This document shows, one piece after another, positions 1 to 8,063 of a DNA stretch of 64,000 nucleotides; the first letter of the stretch is position 1, and the number at the start of each line of letters is the position of its first letter. The stretch covers positions 1-64,000 of the forward strand of contig NZ_JACWZY010000005.1 of NCBI RefSeq assembly GCF_014699005.1, read 5' to 3'. Position numbers and translations under genes: made by a program. The DNA is from Spirosoma profusum. GTDB lineage: Bacteria > Bacteroidota > Bacteroidia > Cytophagales > Spirosomataceae. Under the pieces are notes generated by a model, which saw only the letters and a program-made list of their open reading frames with translations, was not told the DNA's origin and did no database searches.

Positions 1-214
1 ATACATTGGTGGTTCTTTGTACTTACAAACCTACTGGCTCCTTATTTTATTTAAAATACCATTTTTAGACGGCCTCTTATATCCAGGAATTTTTTATCTT
101 CAAATAAGTGCGTTATTGCGTAAACGCTCACCGACGTAGTGCTTCGACCAACGTAGCAAGTTGGTGTAGTCTAATCGTTCAGCTTTGACATAAACTTTAG
201 TACGTAGAATACTC

Positions 215-1891
215 ATGCCTGTGGCCCAACCCATCGCTTCAGACACGGCCTGGCTTAACGTAGCGACGGATAGTCAGTTCTGGGAAAATCTGGCTCAGAC
301 AGTGCTTCCTGCCTACGTCAATACGTGTCGCTGGTTTGCGGGTAAAGCTCGCCAGCAACAGGGATTTTCCATTCCAACCATCCACACACTTACCCTATCC
401 GATCAGAGTAATGCTTATTTGCTGATTCTGGAAGCCCGTTACGTCGATGGTATTCCAGAAAATTACCTGCTGCCCGTATCGTTCATTTTGCAAAACTCCG
501 ATATACCAGAAGCCATTTCGCAGAGCGATATTCCGGAGAAAGGACGTATCGGCAACGTAGTGCTGAATGACCAGGCGGGCCTACTGATTGACGCCATCTA
601 CGACGAACGCTTTCGGGAAGCCTTATATACAGGCATTTACAAAAATCAGACGGTAGATCAGACGAGAGGTCAATTAACGTTTCATCGTGGGAAAGGGCTG
701 GATGAGGAGGATGATACGTTGCCGTCGCGGGTGCTGCCCGTCGATTCGAGTAATTCGGCCATGACGTTCGGTGATAAATACTTCCTGAAACTTTACCGGA
801 AACTTTTTCAGGAAACTAACCCAGAAGTCGACATGGTGGCGTTTCTGACTGAGGAAAGCGAATTCGCTAACATTCCAGCGTTTGGCGGGAGCATCATCTG
901 GCAACGTAGCAATTTCCCCGACGTAACGCTGGGTATGGTCCAGCGCATGGTTCCAAACGAGAAGGATTCCTGGATGCAGACCGGCGATTACCTCAACGAT
1001 TTCCTGTATGGCGTACCTAATCGGATGTTTGCCATTCGGGAAGACGTTTTCGATAAAGTTGAACTGCTTGGCCGACGTACCGGCGAGTTGCACTGCGCTC
1101 TGTATAAACCTGATGCCGAAGCGGCCTTCGCACCAGAGCCATTCACCGACGAATACCGCCAGTTTCTAATAAAACGATTCGAGGATTTGCTCGACCGACG
1201 GTACGCCTTATTAATTGATAATTACGCCAAACTCGACCCGCAGGCACAGCGGCTGGCCTGGGTATTCATGGAAGCTAAAGAGATGATTGACACATTCATC
1301 GACGACTTCCATAACCGCCCGCTCGATTCGCTACGTATCCGCATTCACGGCGATTATCACCTGGGGCAGGTGCTGGCCGTATCAGGTGCTACGTCGGAAG
1401 GAGGCCAGGGGGATTTTGTGATCATTGATTTTGAGGGCGAACCAGAAAGCAGCATCACCGAGCGTAAAATCAAACATTCGCCCCTGAAGGACGTAGCAGG
1501 CATGATACGTTCGTATCATTACGCTGTTTCGGCCAAGCTGTTCAACTCGGCAGAAACCGAAGGGCTGAACCCTAACCACCTCCAGCGCGTATCGGATCGC
1601 TGGTTTTATTTGATACGTGATACGTTCCTCGATGCATATCTGGATGTATTTGGCGCACCGCATCCGCTGTTCAAAAACAACAGCGAAATCAATTTTCTTC
1701 TGCTGATTTACTTGCTGGAGAAAGCCGTTTATGAACTAGGTTACGAAATCAGCTACCGTCCCGCCTGGGTGAAAATTCCGCTGAAAGGCATCATCGACGT
1801 AGTACGTGAAATCGAGAAAATTCGCCTGAGCGATGGAAACGTAGTACCCGACGTACCGATGCTGCAAACCGGGCTGCTCCAGCCAAAGTAA
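215..1891 (+). CDS. Maltokinase (Mak/Pep2 family), maltose-1-phosphate forming
   Basis: Predicted to phosphorylate maltose with ATP to maltose 1-phosphate, the donor used by GlgE to extend alpha-1,4-glucan. The 558-residue protein has the aminoglycoside-phosphotransferase/maltokinase fold. The N-terminal cap region contains the RWFAGKAR motif near residues 39-46, typical of TreS-associated maltokinases. The catalytic loop is HGDYHLGQ at residues 378-385 (catalytic Asp380) and the metal-binding motif is DFEGEP from residue 405. No signal peptide, so cytoplasmic. It is slightly longer than stand-alone actinobacterial maltokinases. It is followed after 3 bp by a small membrane protein gene and 1 kb later by glgB, which supports a role in glycogen or alpha-glucan synthesis. 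treS and glgE are not in the window and would be expected upstream. Family assignment is strong; the substrate is inferred from motif and context. Confidence 0.88.
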   Translation: MPVAQPIASDTAWLNVATDSQFWENLAQTVLPAYVNTCRWFAGKARQQQGFSIPTIHTLTLSDQSNAYLLILEARYVDGIPENYLLPVSFILQNSDIPEAISQSDIPEKGRIGNVVLNDQAGLLIDAIYDERFREALYTGIYKNQTVDQTRGQLTFHRGKGLDEEDDTLPSRVLPVDSSNSAMTFGDKYFLKLYRKLFQETNPEVDMVAFLTEESEFANIPAFGGSIIWQRSNFPDVTLGMVQRMVPNEKDSWMQTGDYLNDFLYGVPNRMFAIREDVFDKVELLGRRTGELHCALYKPDAEAAFAPEPFTDEYRQFLIKRFEDLLDRRYALLIDNYAKLDPQAQRLAWVFMEAKEMIDTFIDDFHNRPLDSLRIRIHGDYHLGQVLAVSGATSEGGQGDFVIIDFEGEPESSITERKIKHSPLKDVAGMIRSYHYAVSAKLFNSAETEGLNPNHLQRVSDRWFYLIRDTFLDAYLDVFGAPHPLFKNNSEINFLLLIYLLEKAVYELGYEISYRPAWVKIPLKGIIDVVREIEKIRLSDGNVVPDVPMLQTGLLQPK

Positions 1892-1894
1892 GCC

Positions 1895-2410
1895 ATGATT
1901 CTGCTGCCGTATGAAAACATAACGTATCGAACCCAACTGACTGAATCAGAGGCCATCAGGCGACTTATGGATTCGGTGGAACCCAGAAAAGCGATTCGTT
2001 TTGACCTGTTTGGGTCCAGTTCAACAATGCCTTACGAAGGGGAAATTACTGGCAACCGATTTTCCATAAGTAGAATCATCGGCTACCGAAACTCATTTTT
2101 ACCGCAAATCAGCGGTGTCATTCAGGCTGATGTTCAGGGAACAATTGTGCGCGTTAAAATGGGGCTTCACCCGTTGGTAATTGCTTTTCTCTGTGCCTGG
2201 GTTGGTTTTGCAGGTATGCTGCTTCCAGTTTCGATCGCAAGCCTGTTTGGTAGCAGAAATCAATTCGAAAAAATGGACTTGCTTCCTTTAGGCATGCTTG
2301 TGTTTGTCTACGCGCTGACAATGGGCGGTTTTAAATTTGAAAGCAGCCGATCCAGAAATGATTTGCTGGAATTATTTGAAGCTGAAATTATTACTAAAGA
2401 AACCATTTAA
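1895..2410 (+). CDS. Hypothetical membrane protein with two C-terminal helices
   Basis: A 171-residue protein I do not recognise. The N-terminal ~90 residues are soluble and beta-rich in appearance. Two hydrophobic segments follow, around residues 90-117 and 126-145, and a short charged tail ends the protein. There is no signal peptide, so the N-terminal part is probably cytoplasmic. The start ATG lies 3 bp after the maltokinase stop and the next gene starts 5 bp after its own stop, so the three genes are probably co-transcribed. No functional motif is visible. Confidence 0.6.
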   Translation: MILLPYENITYRTQLTESEAIRRLMDSVEPRKAIRFDLFGSSSTMPYEGEITGNRFSISRIIGYRNSFLPQISGVIQADVQGTIVRVKMGLHPLVIAFLCAWVGFAGMLLPVSIASLFGSRNQFEKMDLLPLGMLVFVYALTMGGFKFESSRSRNDLLELFEAEIITKETI

Positions 2411-2415
2411 AAATC

Positions 2416-2757
2416 ATGACATTGCAACAACTACACGATGAACTCAGAAGGCAACTTCTGGACATTGATGGTATGACCAGCCAACCCTATGTTTCTACAA
2501 CGGGCAACACGCCTAAAGGCGGCATTGAAGAATTTAAATTGATTGGGAAGCCCTTTGCCGGACTACGACTGACCGACAAATTCCTTATGCTGTACTTAAT
2601 GCCCTTACACGAGTCGCCTAATCTGGACGCCCAGTACGGCCATCGACTTAAATCTGTTCGAAGCGGAAAGAGCTGCCTGAAGATTACGAAACCCGAAAAG
2701 TTAGATCGGGAAGCTGTTGATGCCATTCTGGACAAGGGTGCCAGACAGTGGTTCTAG
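2416..2757 (+). CDS. DUF1801/YdhG-like small protein
   Basis: A 113-residue soluble protein. The pattern is that of the DUF1801/YdhG group: a central strand pair (LTDKFLMLYLMPL), a GKSCLKI segment near residues 88-94, and a C-terminal helix containing AVDAILDKG. No biochemical function is established for this group. The start lies 5 bp after the preceding stop, which suggests translation from the maltokinase transcript. A 120-bp gap then separates it from glgB. Confidence 0.55.
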   Translation: MTLQQLHDELRRQLLDIDGMTSQPYVSTTGNTPKGGIEEFKLIGKPFAGLRLTDKFLMLYLMPLHESPNLDAQYGHRLKSVRSGKSCLKITKPEKLDREAVDAILDKGARQWF

Positions 2758-2877
2758 TTTATCAGTAATGTTCGAACGATTGTCGGTGAAAAACGATAGT
2801 CACTTTGTCCCTCCCACTTTTTTTCTAACTTTCCGGCCCTGATACGGTTCATTCACTAGAACGCATCTGTCAAATCT

Positions 2878-4926
2878 ATGGCAAAACGCAAAACCACGAC
2901 TTCACCGTCTCCTACACCCGAAATCGAACAACCCGTAGTTACTACGTCCGTGAAACCGGCAACCCGTAAAAAAGCGCAACTAGTTTCCCCTGCGCCTGCT
3001 GAATCCGTGGTGCAGGATGGATCATATTCCCGCTTCACGGATTTCGACGTCCATTTGTTTCGGTCGGGAAAACACCACCGTCTTTACGAGAAATTTGGTT
3101 CACATACTGTTGAACACAATGGCGTTATCGGTACGTATTTCGCCGTTTGGGCTCCTTCAGCGCGTTACGTTGCCGTTATCGGTAATTTCAATGGCTGGGA
3201 TAAGGGCAGCCATTCGATGAGTGTCCGCTGGGATTCGTCGGGTATTTGGGAAGTTTTTATCCCGAATATTGGCCGGGGCGAAGTGTATAAATATTTCATC
3301 GTTCACGAAAGCGGTCGTGAACTGGAAAAGGGCGATCCTTATGCTCACTCCTGGGAAATTCCGCCCAAAACCGCTTCGGTCATCTGGGATACGTATTACG
3401 AATGGCAGGACCAGGAATGGATGACCAATCGGCATACTAAAAACGCGCTCAATGCGCCTGTTTCTGTCTATGAAGTGCATCTAGCATCCTGGCGACGCGA
3501 TCCCAGCGCTCCTGAACGGGAGCTGAGTTACGGCGAAATTGCTGATGCGCTGGTTCCTTACGTGCAGGATATGGGCTTTACACATGTCGAATTCATGCCG
3601 ATAATGCAGTATCCGTATGCGCCTTCCTGGGGCTATCAAATTACGGGTTACTACGCGCCTAGTAGCCGATTTGGTACACCACAGGATTTCATGACGCTTG
3701 TAGAACGGCTGCATCAGGCTGGTATCGGTGTTATTCTGGACTGGGTTCCGTCGCACTTTCCAGGCGATGCGCATGGCCTGTATGAGTTCGACGGGTCGCA
3801 TCTATACGAGCATCCTGATATGCGCAAAGGGTATCATCCCGACTGGAAAAGCTATGTTTTCAACTATACGCGCCCCGAGGTACGTTCGTTCCTGCTGAGT
3901 AATGCGCTGTTCTGGCTCGACCGTTGCCATGCCGACGGTCTGCGGGTCGATGCCGTAGCGTCCATGCTCTATCTCGATTATTCACGTAACGCTGGCGAGT
4001 GGGAACCCAACATGTTTGGTGGCCGCGAAAACCTGGAAACCATTTCATTATTCAAAGAACTGAACGAAGCCATATATAAAGAATTCCCTGATACGCAGAC
4101 GATTGCCGAGGAATCGACTGCCTTTCCAGGCGTATCACGACCGGTATATACAGGGGGACTGGGTTTTGGTATGAAATGGATGATGGGCTGGATGAATGAT
4201 ACGTTACGTTACTTCGAACGCGATCCGACTTTCCGCAAATATCACCAGGACGAGCTAACGTTCAGCACCATTTATGCCTTTACCGAAAACTTCATGCTAC
4301 CTCTTTCGCATGATGAAGTAGTGTATGGCAAGCATTCGCTGCTTTCTAAAATGCCCGGAGATGAATGGCAGCGATTTGCCAATCTACGACTGTTGTTCGC
4401 TTATATGTTTACCCACTCTGGCACCAAATTACTGTTTATGGGTGGTGAATTCGGCCAAACGTCGGAATGGAAATTCGACGCCAGCCTCGACTGGCATCTG
4501 CTGGAGTTTGCTCCGCATAAAGGTATGGCAGCCTGCGTGAAAGCCCTGAATACACTTTACAAGACCGAGCCAGCGCTATACGAACGTAATTTTACGTCCG
4601 ATGGCTTCGAGTGGGTCGACACCACAGACCGCGAAAACAGTATCGTTACGTATCTCCGTAAAGGAAATGACGCTACCGATACGTTACTGATTATCCTGAA
4701 TATGACGCCAGTTCCGCGTACTAATTACCGCATTGGTATTCCGGCCGCCGGTACGTATCGGGAAGTTTTCAACAGCGACGCTACGGAGTTTTACGGCAGC
4801 GGATTCATCAACGGGCAGCCATTGATGAGTGAAGATGAAACGTGGCATGGACGTCCGCAGTCGCTTCAAATCAACGTACCGCCATTGGGCGCCGTGATAC
4901 TAAAAATCGTCAGAACCGGGATTTAG
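2878..4926 (+). CDS. glgB: 1,4-alpha-glucan branching enzyme
   Basis: Introduces alpha-1,6 branches into linear alpha-1,4-glucan; GH13 family, cytoplasmic. The 682 residues comprise a Lys/Thr/Pro-rich extension of about 43 residues that looks disordered, a CBM48 domain (about 60-150), the GH13 barrel and a C-terminal beta domain. Catalytic residues are visible: nucleophile Asp358 in GLRVDAV, acid/base Glu411 in TIAEES, and Asp479 in LSHDEV. With the maltokinase 1 kb upstream it forms part of a maltose-1-phosphate route to branched glucan. The C-terminus is odd: the last few codons and the TAG stop lie inside a perfect 44-bp inverted repeat, so the native end of the gene has probably been replaced by an inserted repeat element. 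The catalytic core is intact. Confidence 0.95.
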   Translation: MAKRKTTTSPSPTPEIEQPVVTTSVKPATRKKAQLVSPAPAESVVQDGSYSRFTDFDVHLFRSGKHHRLYEKFGSHTVEHNGVIGTYFAVWAPSARYVAVIGNFNGWDKGSHSMSVRWDSSGIWEVFIPNIGRGEVYKYFIVHESGRELEKGDPYAHSWEIPPKTASVIWDTYYEWQDQEWMTNRHTKNALNAPVSVYEVHLASWRRDPSAPERELSYGEIADALVPYVQDMGFTHVEFMPIMQYPYAPSWGYQITGYYAPSSRFGTPQDFMTLVERLHQAGIGVILDWVPSHFPGDAHGLYEFDGSHLYEHPDMRKGYHPDWKSYVFNYTRPEVRSFLLSNALFWLDRCHADGLRVDAVASMLYLDYSRNAGEWEPNMFGGRENLETISLFKELNEAIYKEFPDTQTIAEESTAFPGVSRPVYTGGLGFGMKWMMGWMNDTLRYFERDPTFRKYHQDELTFSTIYAFTENFMLPLSHDEVVYGKHSLLSKMPGDEWQRFANLRLLFAYMFTHSGTKLLFMGGEFGQTSEWKFDASLDWHLLEFAPHKGMAACVKALNTLYKTEPALYERNFTSDGFEWVDTTDRENSIVTYLRKGNDATDTLLIILNMTPVPRTNYRIGIPAAGTYREVFNSDATEFYGSGFINGQPLMSEDETWHGRPQSLQINVPPLGAVILKIVRTGI

Positions 4927-5028
4927 CAGATGTAGGGATTTTCAGGATTTTGCTTTCGTTTCTTCGAAGCGCTCAATCAATTAACAAAATCCTGAAAATC
5001 CCTACATCTGCTAAATCCCGGTTCTGAC
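4909..5028. repeat. Perfect 44-bp inverted repeat with 32-nt spacer (palindromic element)
   Basis: Arms 4909-4952 and 4985-5028 are exact reverse complements. The left arm carries the last codons and stop of glgB. The right arm ends 2 bp before a TATCTTTG promoter box. The arms are built of short words around AAATCCTG and AAATCCC, and the spacer holds an 8-nt palindrome (CTTCGAAG). It resembles dispersed REP/MITE-like palindromes of Bacteroidetes; that identity is inferred. As RNA it would form a very stable hairpin and could protect the glgB 3' end or terminate transcription, although no T-run follows. Confidence 0.85.
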
Positions 5029-5030
5029 AC

Positions 5031-5038
5031 TATCTTTG
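5031..5038 (+). promoter_or_regulatory. Bacteroidetes-type -7 box (TATCTTTG) for the downstream membrane protein gene
   Basis: TATCTTTG matches the TAnnTTTG consensus of Bacteroidetes housekeeping promoters and lies 26 bp before the ATG at 5064. No good TTTG -33 element is seen; the -33 region falls inside the right arm of the inverted repeat. Confidence 0.5.
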
Positions 5039-5063
5039 CGCGCACGCAAGCTGAATTGATTGC

Positions 5064-5837
5064 ATGAAGAAAATACTTGTTGCGTTATTAACGTTCGTTT
5101 CTCTTAGCAGTTTCGCACAATCGCCGGTAGCGGCCCGTCTGAGTAGCGGTTACGATGTAGGAATGGCCTACACCCCTCAGCATTACAACCCTTCAATTAC
5201 GTATTATCAGCTTCTGAATACCGGAAATCGCCGACTCTTTGCCCTCGGCTGGACCCTCCGGGCCGGTGCTTTTTACGGCGATAACCTTAATTATTATACA
5301 GCCCCAGCCCGCCTGACGCGCGGCAAAACAGGCTTTGGCGCCTTAGGAGCCCCTTTAATCGATAAAAACATCGATACCATGCGCTACGATTACGTATCGA
5401 TGACATCGATCAGTGCCGGGATTAGGGCGCAGCTTAATCTAGGTATTGTTGAAATTGGGGCCAGTGCCGATTTGATAGGTTTAACGCTGGGCAAGTCACG
5501 TATCGGTCGCTATAAATCATCGACGGGTCAGTATACAGTAAAAAATGCGACTGGAGGTGATTCGCTTACATTGTATTTTCAGGGAGTCAATACGTTTCAG
5601 AAAACATCACCCAGTACATTCAACGTACGTTTGCTGGGCGATAATGATATTGGCACCCTCGCTACCGAAGTCTACGCTCGCGTGTACATAACCCAACGTT
5701 TCGCCGTTAAAGCGGGTTATCAATGGCTAACCACCGAAACCTCAGCCGCTAACCGCGACGTAGTAGCCGACAACAATCGCTTCCGCCACCGGGTTGGGAT
5801 GGGGTATTTGGCACTTACATTTCCGGTTTTCTTCTGA
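5064..5837 (+). CDS. Secreted/outer-membrane beta-barrel-like hypothetical protein
   Basis: A 257-residue protein with a clear Sec signal peptide ending around SSFAQS (residue 19-20). The rest is rich in alternating hydrophobic and polar stretches with aromatic ends, and it finishes in LTFPVFF, as outer-membrane beta-barrel proteins of this phylum often do. I do not recognise a family. It is transcribed alone, from the box at 5031, and convergent with the alpha-E gene. An outer-membrane location is inferred from the leader and the terminal Phe. Confidence 0.65.
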   Translation: MKKILVALLTFVSLSSFAQSPVAARLSSGYDVGMAYTPQHYNPSITYYQLLNTGNRRLFALGWTLRAGAFYGDNLNYYTAPARLTRGKTGFGALGAPLIDKNIDTMRYDYVSMTSISAGIRAQLNLGIVEIGASADLIGLTLGKSRIGRYKSSTGQYTVKNATGGDSLTLYFQGVNTFQKTSPSTFNVRLLGDNDIGTLATEVYARVYITQRFAVKAGYQWLTTETSAANRDVVADNNRFRHRVGMGYLALTFPVFF

Positions 5838-5864
5838 TCACCACGCGGGCGGCCCCGTCAGTCA

Positions 5865-6827
5865 TTAAACTTCGACCGGCTTCAAATCGAAATAGGTTTC
5901 AAAAATGGCCTCACCTGCTTCGTTCGTTCTTGTCTGGAAATTATCCAGATATTGATGCAGCCCGACTTTAAAAATGTCGGCGGTTTCGGTGAATTCGATG
6001 TCGGAACGTAGCTTGGAAAGTGATCGTTCGGCCGAATTACCAAAGCCGCTGGTGATGTTGTTTCCCGAAATTTCGTACAGTGAAAGTTCAGCCTGACGGA
6101 TGCAATGTGAAACCGCCCGAGGAAACATTTTATCCAATATCAGGAACTCGACGATGCTGGAGGGCGTAAGTGACCTGTGCCGCTGACGATGCATGTTATA
6201 GGCGCTCACGGAACGTAGCACGGCCGACCAGATCATTAAATCAATTGTGGTACCTACTGCGCCAACATCGGGAAGCAACGTAAAATATTTTACATCCAAA
6301 AAGCGAGACGTTTTGTCGGCCCGTTCCAGAAATCGGCCTAATCGGCCAAAATGCCAGGCTTCATTCCGGGTGATAGTCGCGTCAATGATTCCGTAAAATA
6401 GTTGCGTACCGTTCCGGATTTCCATAAAGAATTCCTGCGTCTGGCTCTGGCTCCACTCCTGATTCGGAGACGTATCACGCACCATCATGTAAAAGTTATT
6501 AAGATGCTCCCACATCTGTTTCGAAATAACCTCCCGAATGGTCCGGGCATTTTCGCGCGCATAGCTGAGGCAGGAAACAATGGAATTAGGGTTCCGTTTG
6601 TCGAATGTCATAAACTGAATGACATTCTCGCGAGTAGGCTGCTTGTAATATTTATTGAACTTCTGATTATCAGCGGTGGCCGTAAGTAAAGGTTCCCACT
6701 GCTGATTAACATTTGGAGGTAGATCGAGCGCCAGATTAAAATTAACGCTCATAAAACGAGCGTAATTGTCGGCCCGCTCAATGTAGCGATGCATCCAGTA
6801 AACAGAACTCGCGACCCGGCTTAGCAT
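5865..6827 (-). CDS. Alpha-E domain protein (DUF403)
   Basis: A 320-residue all-alpha protein beginning MLSRVASSVYWMHRYIERAD, the signature N-terminus of the alpha-E (DUF403) family. The family commonly travels with a circularly permuted ATP-grasp protein (DUF404/407) and a transglutaminase-like protease, a set suggested to make or process a peptide-like product. None of these partners is adjacent here. Length is normal for the family. No signal peptide. The function remains unknown, but family membership is confident. Confidence 0.85.
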   Translation of the reverse strand: MLSRVASSVYWMHRYIERADNYARFMSVNFNLALDLPPNVNQQWEPLLTATADNQKFNKYYKQPTRENVIQFMTFDKRNPNSIVSCLSYARENARTIREVISKQMWEHLNNFYMMVRDTSPNQEWSQSQTQEFFMEIRNGTQLFYGIIDATITRNEAWHFGRLGRFLERADKTSRFLDVKYFTLLPDVGAVGTTIDLMIWSAVLRSVSAYNMHRQRHRSLTPSSIVEFLILDKMFPRAVSHCIRQAELSLYEISGNNITSGFGNSAERSLSKLRSDIEFTETADIFKVGLHQYLDNFQTRTNEAGEAIFETYFDLKPVEV

Positions 6828-7168
6828 ATTTTATAAAGTTAGGCGAAATAGGTTGTATACCAACAAAAATAACGAGAATGAGCTTTTAGGCAATAAAAAA
6901 GTTTGTGAAACAAAATTTCACGAAATAATAGCCTTATTTCCAAGTATTTAAGCATCCTATAATTTGTAGCTACTAATGACTGCCTGCACAGTAAAAGCCA
7001 CACATTCAACTGAATTGAACAAAAATACCATAAAACCGGCTGACGAACGTAGCAGTTACTCCAGTTACTTCTCCCTACCCTTCACGTTGCCATGCGGATG
7101 CGGATTAGCCATTAAAACAGTTAGAAAATTGGTGATAAACACTTATATCACGAACGTAGCAACTTTAT
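6828..7168. other. Intergenic region between divergent genes
   Basis: 341 bp separating the alpha-E gene (minus) from the NIPSNAP gene (plus). It is AT-rich near the alpha-E start and should hold both promoters, but I find no clean TTTG plus TAnnTTTG pair. A small hairpin (GTGAAA/TTTCAC with a 5-nt loop) lies at 6905-6921. Open frames here have no coding character. Confidence 0.5.
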
Positions 7169-7975
7169 ATGCGAAATCACATGTCTATCAAATTGTCTTT
7201 ACTCACCTTCAGTATGTTATGTGGTACGTTCGCCATGGCCATATCTGATTCGGAAAAAACAGCGTCGACGAAACCAGAAAAAGCGCCAGCGGATTCTAAA
7301 CTCTACGAAGTACGGATTTATCATCCAACACCGGGCAATTATGCCGCTATTGTCGATCGTTTCCGGAAATACACAACCAAAATTTTCGAAAAGCACGGCA
7401 TGGAAAACATCGGTTACTGGATGCCAACCGATACGTCGCGCAAGGAACTTATTTACATTCTGGCCTATCCGAACCGGGAAGCCCGTGATGCATCGTGGAA
7501 AGCTTTCGGCAGCGACCCTGAGTGGAAAGCCGTGGTGGCCAAAACAGAAGCTAACGGAAAAATCGTTGACCACGTCGACCAGATTTTCATGACGGAATCC
7601 GAAATTTCGCCGAAGCTTAATCTGAAGCAGGCCTCTCCCGAACGTACCTTCGAGTTACGTACCTACACCCCTTCGCCCGGCAAATTACCCAACCTGCTGA
7701 ATCGCTTTCGCGATCATACTCTGAAATTATTCACCAAACACGGCATGACGAATGTTGCCTACTGGATAACGCAGGAAAAAGATCCATCCGCACAACCGAA
7801 ACTAGTGTACATTCTGGCGCATCCGAGCGAAGCCGAAGGGAAAGCTCATTTCGATGCTTTCCGGAAAGATCCAGACTGGGTGAAGGCCAAAGCTGAGTCC
7901 GAAAAAGATGGTGCATTGACGACTAAAGTAGAGTCAGTTTACATGAAACCAACTGATTATTCGCCCATCAAATAA
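7169..7975 (+). CDS. Secreted protein with two NIPSNAP domains
   Basis: A 268-residue protein with an N-terminal hydrophobic leader (MSIKLSLLTFSMLCGTFAMA region), so probably periplasmic. Two homologous ferredoxin-like NIPSNAP domains follow, about residues 45-140 and 155-255; each starts with a YEVRIYHPTPG/FELRTYTPSPG type strand and contains KHGM..(I/V)(G/A)YW. Bacterial secreted NIPSNAP proteins often accompany sugar or aromatic catabolism genes but their activity is not defined. An internal ATG at 7181 is an equally plausible start. The oxidoreductase gene follows 88 bp downstream on the same strand. Confidence 0.82.
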   Translation: MRNHMSIKLSLLTFSMLCGTFAMAISDSEKTASTKPEKAPADSKLYEVRIYHPTPGNYAAIVDRFRKYTTKIFEKHGMENIGYWMPTDTSRKELIYILAYPNREARDASWKAFGSDPEWKAVVAKTEANGKIVDHVDQIFMTESEISPKLNLKQASPERTFELRTYTPSPGKLPNLLNRFRDHTLKLFTKHGMTNVAYWITQEKDPSAQPKLVYILAHPSEAEGKAHFDAFRKDPDWVKAKAESEKDGALTTKVESVYMKPTDYSPIK

Positions 7976-8063
7976 ACGGTAAGCCAGCCAATACCTTAGT
8001 TTTCGGGGTCCCGACAAACAACCTCATTTGACAATCGGTTTCAGACGTAAACTCAACTACGTT

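Noticed and set aside
6976-7248. A 90-residue frame on the plus strand upstream of the NIPSNAP gene.
   Set aside because: No coding character, overlaps the NIPSNAP leader in another frame.
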